From NCBI RefSeq assembly GCF_034424805.1, contig NZ_JAXOUF010000001.1, forward strand, positions 248,001 to 312,000: a DNA stretch of 64,000 bases, given 5' to 3'. Below, one piece after another: positions 24,666 to 33,339 of this stretch. The stretch comes from Labrys sedimenti (GTDB lineage Bacteria; Pseudomonadota; Alphaproteobacteria; Rhizobiales; Labraceae). Both the position numbers and the translations under genes were made by a program. The notes under the pieces are model-generated. The model did no database searches. It had not been told where the DNA came from and saw only the letters and a list, made by a program, of their open reading frames with translations. Position 1 is the first letter of the stretch. The number at the start of each line of letters is the position of its first letter.

Positions 24666-25735
24666 CAGGAAACCCTCTCTCGTTCAGTGCCGGCCTTAGC
24701 CGCGACGAGGCGCCGGGCATAGGCAATGGCGGTCATGAGGCTTGCAGGATCCGCGATGCCCTGTCCGGCGATATCGAACGCCGTGCCATGATCGGGGCTG
24801 GTGCGGATGAAAGGCAAGCCCAGTGTGAGGTTCACGCCGCGATCCAGCCCGAGATATTTGATCGGGATGAGGCCTTGGTCGTGATATTGGGCGACCACCA
24901 CGTCGAACCATCCGCGCCGGGCCTGCAGGAACACGGTGTCGCCGGGCCAGGGGCCGCTGGCGTCGATGCCCTCGCGGCATGCCGCCGCGATGGCCGGCGC
25001 GATGATCTCGACCTCCTCGCTGCCGAACAAGCCGCCTTCGCCGGCATGCGGGTTGAGGCCGGCGACCGCGATGCGCGGCGCCGAAATGCCGAGCGCCCGC
25101 CCGCCTTCATGGGCAAAGCGGATCGCCGCCATCTGGGCCGCGAAGTCGGCCTGTTCGATCGCAAGGCGCAGGGCAGCGTGAATGGTGACGAGAACTGTCC
25201 GGATTTCGTCATTGGCCAGCATCATCGCCACATGCGCGGCCCCACCATGGGCGGCCAGGATCTCGGTGTGGCCCGGATAGGACAGGCCGGCGGCCGCCAG
25301 CGCTTCCTTGTTGATCGGGGCGGTGACGATGCCTGCCACCGTACCCGCCTTGGCCGCGCCGATGGCCGCCAGTAGCGCGTCATAGGCCGCCTTGCCGCAG
25401 GCCGGGTCGATCCGGCCGGGCGGCGGTGCCTCGCGGAGGTCGCAGGCATCGACGACCTCGATGACTGCAGGGTTGAACCGGGCTGTTTCAGGCCCGGCAA
25501 CGGCGCGAACCTGCAGTGTCAGGCCAAGACGGGCCACGATGTCGGTCATCACGCCCACGCTGCCATAGACGACGCAGGGGCCGCAGCCCATGGCAAGGGC
25601 CTTGGCAATGATCTCGGGCCCGATGCCGGCGGCATCGCCCATGGTGATGGCAAGCGGCCGGGAGGCCGCTGAAGAGCTGACAACTGGCCGTTGCCTGCCC
25701 GGCAGGTCGACGTCTTCGAAGAGAATGGTTTGCAT
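24665..25735 (-). CDS. pdxA: PdxA-family 4-phosphate dehydrogenase (PdxA2-like)
   Basis: This 356-residue enzyme belongs to the 4-hydroxythreonine-4-phosphate dehydrogenase family, which uses NAD and a divalent metal. The three metal histidines are in YPGHTEIL, VTIHAALRL and AQYHDQGLIP, and the substrate loop TSPDHGTAFD is present. The context (divergent LysR, downstream barrel/cupin protein, no vitamin B6 genes) suggests PdxA2, the paralogue acting on four-carbon sugar-acid phosphates such as those from erythronate or threonate, rather than biosynthetic PdxA; this is an inference. The first 27 residues are an extension not typical of the family, so the true start may be at a later ATG or GTG. 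Confidence 0.82.
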   Translation of the reverse strand: MQTILFEDVDLPGRQRPVVSSSAASRPLAITMGDAAGIGPEIIAKALAMGCGPCVVYGSVGVMTDIVARLGLTLQVRAVAGPETARFNPAVIEVVDACDLREAPPPGRIDPACGKAAYDALLAAIGAAKAGTVAGIVTAPINKEALAAAGLSYPGHTEILAAHGGAAHVAMMLANDEIRTVLVTIHAALRLAIEQADFAAQMAAIRFAHEGGRALGISAPRIAVAGLNPHAGEGGLFGSEEVEIIAPAIAAACREGIDASGPWPGDTVFLQARRGWFDVVVAQYHDQGLIPIKYLGLDRGVNLTLGLPFIRTSPDHGTAFDIAGQGIADPASLMTAIAYARRLVAAKAGTERERVS

Positions 25736-25791
25736 GGCTCGATTATCGCGGAAATGGAGCCCGGAAAAAGCGATAGTTTCTGGCCATAATC

Positions 25792-25808
25792 GGTGATATC
25801 AGATCACC
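25792..25808. promoter_or_regulatory. Candidate LysR operator
   Basis: GGTGATATCAGATCACC is an inverted repeat with six-base arms (GGTGAT/ATCACC). It lies between the divergent pdxA-like and LysR genes and ends one base before the LysR start codon, so binding there would affect the LysR gene itself. Confidence 0.5.
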
Positions 25809-25809
25809 A

Positions 25810-26688
25810 ATGGATCGCTCCGAGATTCCTTCGCTGGACGATTTGCGCGCCTTCGAGGCTGCGGCGCGGCTGGGCTCGGTACGCCTTGCCGCCGATAGGC
25901 TGGCGCTGACGCATGGCGCGGTCAGCCGGCGCATCGCCAAGCTCTCGCAGGATCTGGGGTTCCGGCTGTTCGAGAAGAGCGGGCGCGGCCTCAAGCTGAC
26001 GGCGCACGGCGAGACCCTGTTCCTGACGGTGAATCGCTGCTTCGGCGAATTGCGCACCACCGTGCAGGGCCTGCGCGCCGCGGCGACAGGGGACGATGCC
26101 CTGGTGCTGTCCTGCGAGCCTTCGGTGGCGATGCGCTGGCTGATCCCGCGCCTGGGCGGCTTCCAGGAGGCCCATCCCGCGGTCGCCCTGCATCTTTCGG
26201 TCGGCGGCGGTGCGGTCGATTTCGCGCGCGAGCGGATCGACCTCGCCATCCGCCGTCTCGATTTCGCCATGCCAGAAAGCTGGCAGGTCAGGCGCCTGTT
26301 CGCCGAAAGGGTCGGGCCGGTGATGGTGCCCGACCGCCTCGTCGATTTCGAGGAGGGGGCCTATATCGGCCTCGGCACCCGGACACGCCCCGATGCCTGG
26401 CCGACATGGCTGGCGCGCCACCCCCTCCGGCCGCGCCCGAGGGAAATCCGCTTCTACGACCACCATTTCCTGATGATGGAAGCGGCCTCGGCGGGGCTCG
26501 GCGTGGCGCTCGGCCCACTGGTACTGGCAACCGACGACATCAAGCGAGCCCGCCTCATCGCGCCCGCCGGCTTCTGGGCCGACGGCACACATTACGGCCT
26601 GGTCTGGCCGGGCGAGCGAGAACTGGGTGCGAAAGGCAAGCAGTTGATGGACTGGCTGGTGAAGGAATGCACCGCCTCGTTTGGATAG
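25810..26688 (+). CDS. LysR-type regulator, GcvA-like
   Basis: This 292-residue LysR-family regulator has its helix-turn-helix at about residues 8-65 (FEAAARLGSVRLAADRLALT, then HGAVSRRIAKLSQDLGFRLF). The effector domain includes RLDFAMPESWQVRR and the late AASAGLGVALGP segment of GcvA-like members. It is divergent from the pdxA-like gene with 74 bases between them, and an inverted repeat of 17 bases overlaps its ribosome binding site region. It probably controls both itself and the pdxA-barrel/cupin operon, responding to their substrate. Confidence 0.9.
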   Translation: MDRSEIPSLDDLRAFEAAARLGSVRLAADRLALTHGAVSRRIAKLSQDLGFRLFEKSGRGLKLTAHGETLFLTVNRCFGELRTTVQGLRAAATGDDALVLSCEPSVAMRWLIPRLGGFQEAHPAVALHLSVGGGAVDFARERIDLAIRRLDFAMPESWQVRRLFAERVGPVMVPDRLVDFEEGAYIGLGTRTRPDAWPTWLARHPLRPRPREIRFYDHHFLMMEAASAGLGVALGPLVLATDDIKRARLIAPAGFWADGTHYGLVWPGERELGAKGKQLMDWLVKECTASFG

Positions 26689-26898
26689 CGACCTCTCGAT
26701 CGGAACCTTGAGCCGGATAGTTGGTGATACGCCGTTGGGTCTCATACATAGGAACGGCGGAACGCTTTCTTTCCGAGATCTTTAGCGCGAGGTCATACAA
26801 GACACATGCCGCCGAATCTGCGGAACTAGCCGATTGTGGAGTGTCTCAGCACCCTAAACGGCCTTCAATATAGTCACGACAATTAGGGACCGATCATC

Positions 26899-28779
26899 AT
26901 GACTCCCTTCATCGCGACGCTGCTCGTTATTCTGGGCGCAGGACCGGCGTTCGCGCAGACACCATCCGATGACGATCAAGTCCTTCCAACGAATCCCACC
27001 AGCGCCGCACGGTGCTCCGACATTGGGGCCGCCGACAACGTGACGGCAGTCGAGGGCACGCGTCGGGGGTGCCCTGATGTCAAGGGAACTTGGCGCAGTT
27101 CATCAGGAGCGCTCAAGGCGCGAGAAGTCACAGCGAAGGATCTCGGCGGCTATGGATATGTAGGAGATGGCGCCAGCCGCCCGCTCTCCGGAGTGATGAA
27201 CCTCAATGGGCGCAATACAGCCGGGTGGAGCCTCCAGCAGTGGCGCGCCGTCTTGCCTGGAGCTCAGGCCCTCACGGACAACATTGATGAAGCGGCCATC
27301 GCCTCGGCCATCCAGGCATCCGTGGGCGACGTCATTCTTCGACTCGGTCCCGGAACGATCGTGTTCACCAGGCCTCTGATCCTTTGCGACAAGGCTGTCA
27401 TTATCCAGGGGGACAGTCTGTTATCCTATAATGGCGTCACCAAAATATTGGTGAGGCATGGCGGCAATGGGATTGAACACTGCGCCGGCGCTTCGCAGAG
27501 ATCTCGCCTTGAGCTCCGCAATATCGATCTCACCCTCGACACGGCCTATCAATCCACCGCGAGTGCAGCTTGGGCGCTCTATGACAGGAAAGCGAACTGG
27601 ACCCGTTTGGACAATGTCAGAGTCGTTGGCTTCAACAACTGCCTGAGGTTGACCGATCCCCAAGGCACCATGTTGACGCGTGTCCAGTGCTATAACCCAG
27701 ATAATGAGCGCAAGAACACCGGGATTGGTTTCTATTACGAAGGAACAGCATCCTTCGAGAACAAGATCTATGACAGCGGGGTCCAGGCATTCCGGCAGGC
27801 ATATTATTTGGAGTCGCTCGTGGCGGGAAAGCCCGCAGGAACGATCGGCCTTGAAGACTTTACCATCCGCAACTCTGGCTGTGGGCATAGCCAGGATTGC
27901 ATCACAGTGACCTCCGATGATCGCCGTTATGGTGGTCTGTTCTTCAAGTTCGAAGGTATGTCGGGGGAGGCCATCGGCCAATTCATTCAGATGCGCGGGG
28001 GAACCCACGTCATCGTCCGCGACGGTCTCTGGTTGATCTATCACAAGCCGGCGACGAGCACCTGGATAGACAACAAATCCCTTTTCGAATTCGGTGGCGA
28101 TGTGGGCGTGTCAGGCCAAGCTGACATCGGCACCACCTCGATACGCGTAGAAAATAACAACATCTATGTTTCTGATGCTGCTGGCGCCACGGTTGAAAGT
28201 GTCTTCAGGCTCAACTCCCGCACCAGCGACGTGGTCTTTGCCAACAATCAGATCGGCTTGCCATACCTCAAGGTCACCAAAGGTTTCTTCTACTTCAGTA
28301 ACTATCATCATCCCGACCTGGATTTTCAATTCTGGATGAGGCCCAATTCAGTCACGGAATATGGTACGAGGTGGCGGTCCCCCGGCGCCCGGTTCGTCCC
28401 GCCGGCGAATGCCTACTACACGGAGACTGATCCCGTCGGTGGGTTTCCGATCGAAAGTACGGAACGCACCTATACCTATTACGACATGGAGATTTTCAAG
28501 CGTGGCTTGGCTTCTACGAGCCCTGCGCTGTGCGGTACCGGCTCGTCTCTGTCTCCCGGTTCTTCCAACAGCTCCGGCACGGTCAATGATGCGGGTCCCC
28601 GTGCGGGGGCGGCAAACTGCACAATCAGCTTTGCGCAACCTTATTGGAACATGGTTCCACGATGCATCGTCCAGAGTTCCAACGGGTCAATCCCGATCAC
28701 CGTCGTCAGCGTTACTCAGAGCCAACTGGTCTATAGACGGGCCAGTGGTCCCATCACCGTAACCTATCGCTGCGAATAG
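26899..28779 (+). CDS. Exported right-handed beta-helix protein (pectate-lyase-like)
   Basis: This 626-residue protein has a signal peptide (MTPFIATLLVILGAGPAFAQ) and a long central region (about residues 125-470) with features of a right-handed parallel beta-helix, such as LRNIDLTLDT, NNIYVSDAAG and NNQIGLPYLKV, as in pectate lyases and phage tailspikes. The N-terminal part AKDLGGYGYVGDG resembles the start of pectate-lyase-3/tailspike modules. The C-terminal 75 residues are a separate Cys-containing beta domain. Its base composition is poorer in GC than the left neighbours. It lies about 400 bases outside the left attachment site of the island. A role in binding or cutting a polysaccharide outside the cell is plausible; no catalytic residues could be assigned. 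Confidence 0.7.
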   Translation: MTPFIATLLVILGAGPAFAQTPSDDDQVLPTNPTSAARCSDIGAADNVTAVEGTRRGCPDVKGTWRSSSGALKAREVTAKDLGGYGYVGDGASRPLSGVMNLNGRNTAGWSLQQWRAVLPGAQALTDNIDEAAIASAIQASVGDVILRLGPGTIVFTRPLILCDKAVIIQGDSLLSYNGVTKILVRHGGNGIEHCAGASQRSRLELRNIDLTLDTAYQSTASAAWALYDRKANWTRLDNVRVVGFNNCLRLTDPQGTMLTRVQCYNPDNERKNTGIGFYYEGTASFENKIYDSGVQAFRQAYYLESLVAGKPAGTIGLEDFTIRNSGCGHSQDCITVTSDDRRYGGLFFKFEGMSGEAIGQFIQMRGGTHVIVRDGLWLIYHKPATSTWIDNKSLFEFGGDVGVSGQADIGTTSIRVENNNIYVSDAAGATVESVFRLNSRTSDVVFANNQIGLPYLKVTKGFFYFSNYHHPDLDFQFWMRPNSVTEYGTRWRSPGARFVPPANAYYTETDPVGGFPIESTERTYTYYDMEIFKRGLASTSPALCGTGSSLSPGSSNSSGTVNDAGPRAGAANCTISFAQPYWNMVPRCIVQSSNGSIPITVVSVTQSQLVYRRASGPITVTYRCE

Positions 28780-29193
28780 ATCATGGTGCAGGGCAGGCGC
28801 TCGAATCAGCCTTTCTCTCGCTCTACGGTTACGTGAGCGACGAAGAGGGGCATGTTCTTTTGGACGTGCGGAACGCCAATATAGGCGAGGACGAAGCTCT
28901 ATTCATGCTGACGGCCTGCTCTGCTTTAATAAGCAATTTGAAAAACAAAATATTGCGCAAACTTGAAGTAAGCACCCGGCAATCGTGGCGTTGGTGCTTG
29001 TCGCCGTATTGGGCAGCTGGGGCTGCACGTCCTTGGGAATCTACTGGTCGAAATAGCGACTGCGGGAGCCTTTCCGCTGCATTGACATGACCATCCGATA
29101 GCGCATTGTGTGCCACTTTTGTTGTACAGTGGCACAATCCTAACCGTCTGATAACACGTGACTTATTGACCTTGAAGCCAAAAATAGAGGTGC
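28780..29193. other. Intergenic, possible gene remnant
   Basis: This 414-base stretch between the beta-helix gene and the left attachment site has no well-supported gene. The plus-strand frame from about 28790 to 29090 shows a protein-like section (SDEEGHVLLDVRNANIGEDE, then ALFMLTACSALIS) that turns into low-quality text, so it may be a decayed gene. Near 29100-29160 an AT-rich patch appears just before the island boundary. Confidence 0.35.
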
Positions 29194-29214
29194 TGGTGCG
29201 GACGGCGGGACTCG
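29194..29214. other. attL (21-bp direct repeat)
   Basis: This 21-bp sequence begins TGGTGCGGACGG and ends GGGACTCG. It is identical to 52904-52924, the 3' end of the tRNA-Leu gene with its CCA. After this point the two ends diverge, so this marks the left junction of the island. Confidence 0.9.
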
Positions 29215-29777
29215 CCCAAGTTACCAAAGTCAGCACGCGCGGGAAAAAATTTATCCTGTTAAAATAGATAGTTAGCCCATTTCGAGGAAACTCTAGCGCG
29301 AAGCACCTTGGGAAGAATTCTGGGAAGAACTTAATTCCAATGAGACAGTTCCCGTCGCCCTCGGTCCGGCCCTACTATTCGTCTATGTATAGCATATTTC
29401 GATTGAATAAGTGCATGGTCCCAGCGTCAGACATGAAGTGGGATCCCGTAACGTTACACAACCGATGGTTCCTCGTTGTGGGATTGAGTGTGAACGGGTG
29501 TCCTCTGCAATTTTTCCGCCGACGCCACCCGATAACGGGAGCGGACGAGTCTGTGAGCAGAGTAGGCGACTGACGAACATTTACCTGTCATCAGAATATC
29601 AATGAGTTACTTCGGTTCCTGGACATGTGCTCGCTTGGCGTTCGCTCGTGTCTTTTTGCATGGCATCGATGGGCTGCTAAGGCTAAAGATGGATCGTCCA
29701 GATGATTGCTTAGCCATGCTTGGAGGCGCTCGGCCTTCGTATTCAGCGTTGGTCCCGATTGGCCAATATCGTTTGCT
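29215..29777. other. Island left end, no gene seen
   Basis: No supported gene lies in these 563 bases. They hold a candidate integrase arm site at 29309-29328 (a 20-mer shared with the right end). A minus-strand frame near 29600-29840 gives text that faintly recalls an AraC-type C-terminus, but it is too degraded to call. Confidence 0.45.
29309..29328 (+). promoter_or_regulatory. Candidate integrase arm-binding site, left
   Basis: TGGGAAGAATTCTGGGAAGA contains two direct copies of TGGGAAGA. It matches 52821-52840 at 19 of 20 positions and in the same orientation. Each lies about 60-100 bases inside an attachment repeat, which is where integrase arm sites are found. Confidence 0.55.
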
Positions 29778-31766
29778 CTACCAGTGCCAACCTCGTGTGA
29801 TCTGGCCGGGGTCATGAAACACCGAACCATCTCCACCAAATATCTGACCCGGTTGGTTAAAAACAGAGCCGGGACCAGGAAGGATCTGCTTTGGGTTATT
29901 GACCACTGAATTCGGGCCGCCCGTCAGCTGTCCAATCGCCTCAAGGGCTTTTACAATATCGTTGTTTTTGCCCGGTCCTTGGGTAAGATCGTGAAACGCG
30001 TTGCGATACCCTACTATAATGGTGTTGTTTGGCCCGAAGCAATCCTTACCAATTTGGCCGTTAAAGCACTTGGTTAATTCCCTAATTGTCAACTGACCTG
30101 CGGTGCATCCTGCAAATCCGACGGGATTGCCGCCGGTCTCTACTGCACACTCAGCAGCAATACGCCATTCTTCGTTCATGTAGGGACCTGCGGCGCAAAT
30201 TGCGAATGCGGTTGGTCCTGAGCTGTCGGATGCACATCCGACGAGACGTGCGGCATCAGGGTTTAGTACCGCTCCAGCAGCGCAACTCGCAAGCGCAGCC
30301 CGATCAGTGCCGGCTTTGGCAAGACATGCTACACTTTGCCGGGTCTTCTCATCCATTAGTCCGTCAGTGCAGTTAGCGATCACGGACGCAGCGTCTCTGC
30401 CTTGAGAGATACACTTCTCTGCACTTCCCAGAGCTCGTAATTGAGGCGTATCGCCGAGCAAGCAGATCGTCGTTGCTTTAACGTCAGAGGTATTAATACA
30501 GCCAGCGACCTTTGCCGCGTCTCCTCCTAACCTTCCGCCCAAACACCTGCTTAAGTCTTCTGGGTTAGCTTCATTGGCAAAGCACCTCTGGATTGCATGC
30601 GCTTTTTCGACATCGGGAGATACGAGGTCCAAACACGACGATGGATCGGCACCGGCATCGGGCCTATCGAGACACGACGCGAGTGCACGATCTTCCTTAG
30701 GCAGCGCCCTCCAAATGCAGGCTCTAGCTTTGTCTCCTCCGCTCGCGGACGCCACACAGTCTCGCAGCTCATCCACTCGCGATGCGATTTCCTTCCTCGA
30801 CGTGCATTCTGCAATTTTATCAGGTGAGGGCTTGCCTGCGCCAAGGCAATTGATCAAGCTAGTGAAGTCTTCGTTTCCAGAAAGCTGAGATAAACATAGT
30901 AACTTTTCTCCTTCTGTAAATTTAGTTGAGCAATCAAATACGTCTTTGTATCTATCTGCCATTTTTGCGGTAACACAATTTTGAAAGTCGTCCTGGTTGG
31001 TGCTGTTGCTTTTACAATTTGTAATCGTTTTAGCGTCCGGTAAGCTCGGCAAGTACTTAGCGTCTATAGTCAGTGGGGAATCGATAGACAAATTGTCTCG
31101 CGTCAATTGGTTCAACGCGATTGCCTTGCCTCCAATGCTGTCCACGTAAGCGGGACAATGGTCTACGCCGATCGCGCATTCCATTAATGCGCGCTGCGTA
31201 ACCCAATATCCTGAACAGTCTTTAAGGCTACTAACGGTAACGATGTTTGAACCGGCGGCGAGCTTGTTGTAACAAGATATAATTTTTTTAGCCCGGCTGT
31301 TAAGTATGGAGGACTCGCCAGTGTCGGCAGTCGAGGCTTCGGGGGATGGTCCTTTCGCACTCGGTGGTACCGCAACACGGACGCTTGCCGTTTTTAGGTG
31401 TCTCGGGGCGACGGACAGTCGAAGCCAAATTTGGGATTTGCCATGTATCGTTAGACGCCGGATATCTTCGACAGTTACAATGGAGCCCGTGAGCAAAACA
31501 CCATTCGTTTTCGAAAGATCTCCCGGACTTGGCCTAATATTAACCGGAAGCGTAGAGCCGAGTGTGTCTCCAATCTGAATTTGATTGACATCAGTGGGGG
31601 GAACTACTTGGGAGAAGAATGACAAAGGCATTCCGATATGGTCGCCCGCCACCCAGAGTTGACTGCAGTTTGCAGTCTTATTACATGCAGCTTTTGCTAG
31701 GGTCGGATGTCCCAAGAAAGCTGCAGCAAAGATCACGAGCGTGGTAGCAATTAAACTCAAGCGCAT
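29778..31766 (-). CDS. Exported protein with ~12 two-cysteine repeats
   Basis: This 662-residue protein has a signal peptide (about residues 1-26, ending TLAKAA). An SH3-like or beta segment follows (about 40-130). From residue 251 to 567 there are 23 cysteines spaced 12-17 residues apart, mostly alternating shorter (12-14) and longer (14-17) intervals, which gives a repeat of about 29 residues, for example ASCAAGAVLNPDAARLVGC. The C-terminus has three 12-residue repeats (GPNSVVNNPKQI, GPGSVFNQPGQI, GDGSVFHDPGQI). I do not recognise the family. The pattern suggests a disulfide-linked helical solenoid outside the cytoplasm. It is the leftmost island gene, transcribed towards attL. Confidence 0.75.
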   Translation of the reverse strand: MRLSLIATTLVIFAAAFLGHPTLAKAACNKTANCSQLWVAGDHIGMPLSFFSQVVPPTDVNQIQIGDTLGSTLPVNIRPSPGDLSKTNGVLLTGSIVTVEDIRRLTIHGKSQIWLRLSVAPRHLKTASVRVAVPPSAKGPSPEASTADTGESSILNSRAKKIISCYNKLAAGSNIVTVSSLKDCSGYWVTQRALMECAIGVDHCPAYVDSIGGKAIALNQLTRDNLSIDSPLTIDAKYLPSLPDAKTITNCKSNSTNQDDFQNCVTAKMADRYKDVFDCSTKFTEGEKLLCLSQLSGNEDFTSLINCLGAGKPSPDKIAECTSRKEIASRVDELRDCVASASGGDKARACIWRALPKEDRALASCLDRPDAGADPSSCLDLVSPDVEKAHAIQRCFANEANPEDLSRCLGGRLGGDAAKVAGCINTSDVKATTICLLGDTPQLRALGSAEKCISQGRDAASVIANCTDGLMDEKTRQSVACLAKAGTDRAALASCAAGAVLNPDAARLVGCASDSSGPTAFAICAAGPYMNEEWRIAAECAVETGGNPVGFAGCTAGQLTIRELTKCFNGQIGKDCFGPNNTIIVGYRNAFHDLTQGPGKNNDIVKALEAIGQLTGGPNSVVNNPKQILPGPGSVFNQPGQIFGGDGSVFHDPGQITRGWHW

Positions 31767-32453
31767 CGTACCCCCCCCTTTGCGTGGCCAAGCTTAAATA
31801 TTAGCGGTGTCTATGCGATTATTTGTCCCGCTTAACATTTTATATTGTCTAGGACTTCGTGACACGATCGTGATTTGCGCTTCCCTGTGCTTTCGCTTTC
31901 TAGGGCAGACCGGGGTCGGCCGACCTTTAATCCTGTCATCGGAGGCTATCGACGCGACAGGGCATAGGTTTGAAAGGCCGTCGCCTATCTGCAGTTCAAA
32001 AGGCTACCTCGCAAGTTCAGGAGGTGGCGCCAATGAGGGACTCAATGTGGGGCGCGTGTTGATCTAGATTACGCCGAGCGTCGGAGAGGGAGGGAAAGCC
32101 TCCTCGAAAGCCATAGCTATTTGATTTCAAATGCTTATCCGCCGCCATTCCTTATCGTGCGTAGCGCCATTGTGTAGCACGCGGGACCATCGCGGAATCC
32201 CTTCCTAGTGTCAATTCGCTCCCTTCAAGACCTTATCCTGATCTCTGCTCAGCTTCGTCAAAATCGTGAGCAATCTCGTGCCGAGACAAAGCGCCTGGAC
32301 GTTCTGATTGTTAAGCATATATTTGACAAACACAATGATATCATAAGTAACAAAAATGTTTGTAAAGTAATAATTGAAATTATTTGCCATTTATGTTCGA
32401 TTTGTATATATTACTTATATACGAAGGTTGGATAAAAACTAAGGAGAGTGGTG
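31767..32453. other. Island intergenic, AT-rich right half
   Basis: No supported gene lies in this 687-base stretch. The left half presumably carries the promoter of the minus-strand Cys-repeat gene. The right half (about 32300-32425) is the most AT-rich part of the window and ends in a short inverted repeat (32404-32422) before the ribbon-helix-helix gene. Two short open frames here (31807-32067 and 32208-32435) have no start site or codon pattern to support them. Confidence 0.5.
32404..32422. promoter_or_regulatory. Candidate operator upstream of the RHH gene
   Basis: GTATATATTACTTATATAC is an inverted repeat (GTATATA/TATATAC with a five-base centre) located about 30 bases before the RHH gene. 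It may be its self-regulating operator. Confidence 0.45.
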
Positions 32454-32696
32454 GTGACAAGGCGAGTTATCATGATCTCGTTGTCGGAAGATTTTGTGAG
32501 GCGTCTCGATAACCACATTGCCATGCTCAACAAGCAAGCTTCACGCCCGGCGCCAATATCGCGTGGCGCGTTTGTGCGAGCCGCAGTGGATGACGCCATG
32601 ATCCGGGGTGCATTCCTTCGTCGGACCTTGTCTTTGCAACCCGTTGCAACGGCGGCTCCTGGTCACGCCTCCGGCTTCGGCATCAATCGAGATTGA
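32454..32696 (+). CDS. Ribbon-helix-helix-like DNA-binding protein
   Basis: This 80-residue basic protein has the layout of a MetJ/Arc (CopG-type) regulator: a short beta segment RRVIMISLS, then helix 1 EDFVRRLDNHIAML and helix 2 ISRGAFVRAAVDDAMI. The ribosome binding site AAGGAGAG at 32441-32448 fits a GTG start at 32454; GTGs at 32448 and 32451 and an ATG at 32472 are also in frame. An inverted repeat lies about 30 bases upstream. The 3' part of the coding region contains a copy of the island palindrome (32634-32649, encoding LQPVA). It could control island genes; no target is known. Confidence 0.6.
   Translation: MTRRVIMISLSEDFVRRLDNHIAMLNKQASRPAPISRGAFVRAAVDDAMIRGAFLRRTLSLQPVATAAPGHASGFGINRD
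32634..32649. repeat. Island palindrome copy 1 (TTGCAACCCGTTGCAA)
   Basis: A perfect copy with seven-base arms and CC centre, inside the 3' part of the RHH gene. Confidence 0.85.
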
Positions 32697-32784
32697 CACA
32701 TCGAAGTCGCGCTCGCGCGTTGTCTGACGCAGCCGGCACACTCTTCATCAACTTCAATATCAGCATCTTACATAGGGGCAGATC

Positions 32785-33216
32785 ATGATCTACGAGACCG
32801 AACAGCGCGACGCCAACGAATGCCTCGCCGCTATTGTCAACGCCACAGGCGGTTGCGACGATTTCTCCAGCCTACGCCCACAGGACGTTCTGGCTATTCC
32901 TGGCGTCGCGAATTTCTTGGCTCCGATGATTGTCGAGCGCCTCGGCGGTCTGGTCGACATGGACATTTCTCTCGACGATGCGGAGACGGACCTAGAGTTG
33001 AGGCTGGACCAAGTTCGGATGAGTTCTGATCACTTGGCTGATCTCATCACCTCTCGGACCCGTGTTGTGGCGCCCGTAGCGGGGCTGCTCGACACAGTTC
33101 TTGGCAACGACAAGTCGCTCCTAGAAGCGTTTCAGCAATTCGCATTCGACATCGCGTCGGTCGGCATTGCTGCCATCAATCTCGAACGTGCGCTGGCTCC
33201 CCAAGTCCTCCAGTAG
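32785..33216 (+). CDS. Hypothetical protein upstream of the tape-measure gene
   Basis: This 143-residue acidic protein begins MIYETEQRDANECLAAIVNA and ends INLERALAPQVLQ. I do not recognise it. The ATG follows AGGGGCAG and the frame has island-like codon usage, so it is probably real. It stands directly upstream of the tape-measure gene, where tailed phages normally encode the tail-tube or tail-assembly chaperone proteins; it has about the right size for such a protein, but no sequence motif proves it. Mostly helical; no membrane segment. Confidence 0.6.
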   Translation: MIYETEQRDANECLAAIVNATGGCDDFSSLRPQDVLAIPGVANFLAPMIVERLGGLVDMDISLDDAETDLELRLDQVRMSSDHLADLITSRTRVVAPVAGLLDTVLGNDKSLLEAFQQFAFDIASVGIAAINLERALAPQVLQ

Positions 33217-33279
33217 GCCTTTATGTGGATGCTCGGTCTTTTCGCCGGCCGAGTATCCAACCAGCTATCGGAAATTTCG

Positions 33280-33295
33280 GTGCAACCCGTTGCAA
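33280..33295. repeat. Island palindrome copy 2
   Basis: GTGCAACCCGTTGCAA has one mismatch to the consensus. It lies 44 bases before the tape-measure start codon. Confidence 0.8.
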
Positions 33296-33339
33296 TTTTT
33301 CCGTCAGTACCCGCGTCCCCGATGAAGAGGAATACCACC

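Noticed and set aside
23664..24722. Long plus-strand open frame opposite the barrel/cupin gene
   Set aside because: It is a shadow of the real gene; the true gene has two recognisable domains.
28833..29090. Plus-strand open frame of 85 codons beginning with GTG, just before attL
   Set aside because: Only its first part looks protein-like; it has no ribosome binding site and ends in low-quality text. Treated as a possible remnant, not a gene.
29591..29839. Minus-strand frame of 82 codons with a faint AraC-like helix (AERLQAWLSNHLDDP)
   Set aside because: The resemblance covers a short part, the remaining text is degraded, and no start signal is present.
31807..32067. Plus-strand open frame of 86 codons in the island
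   Set aside because: No ribosome binding site, unusual amino-acid composition, and no neighbour to support it.
32208..32435. Plus-strand open frame of 75 codons
   Set aside because: It runs into the AT-rich promoter region and the inverted repeat before the RHH gene; composition is not protein-like at its end.
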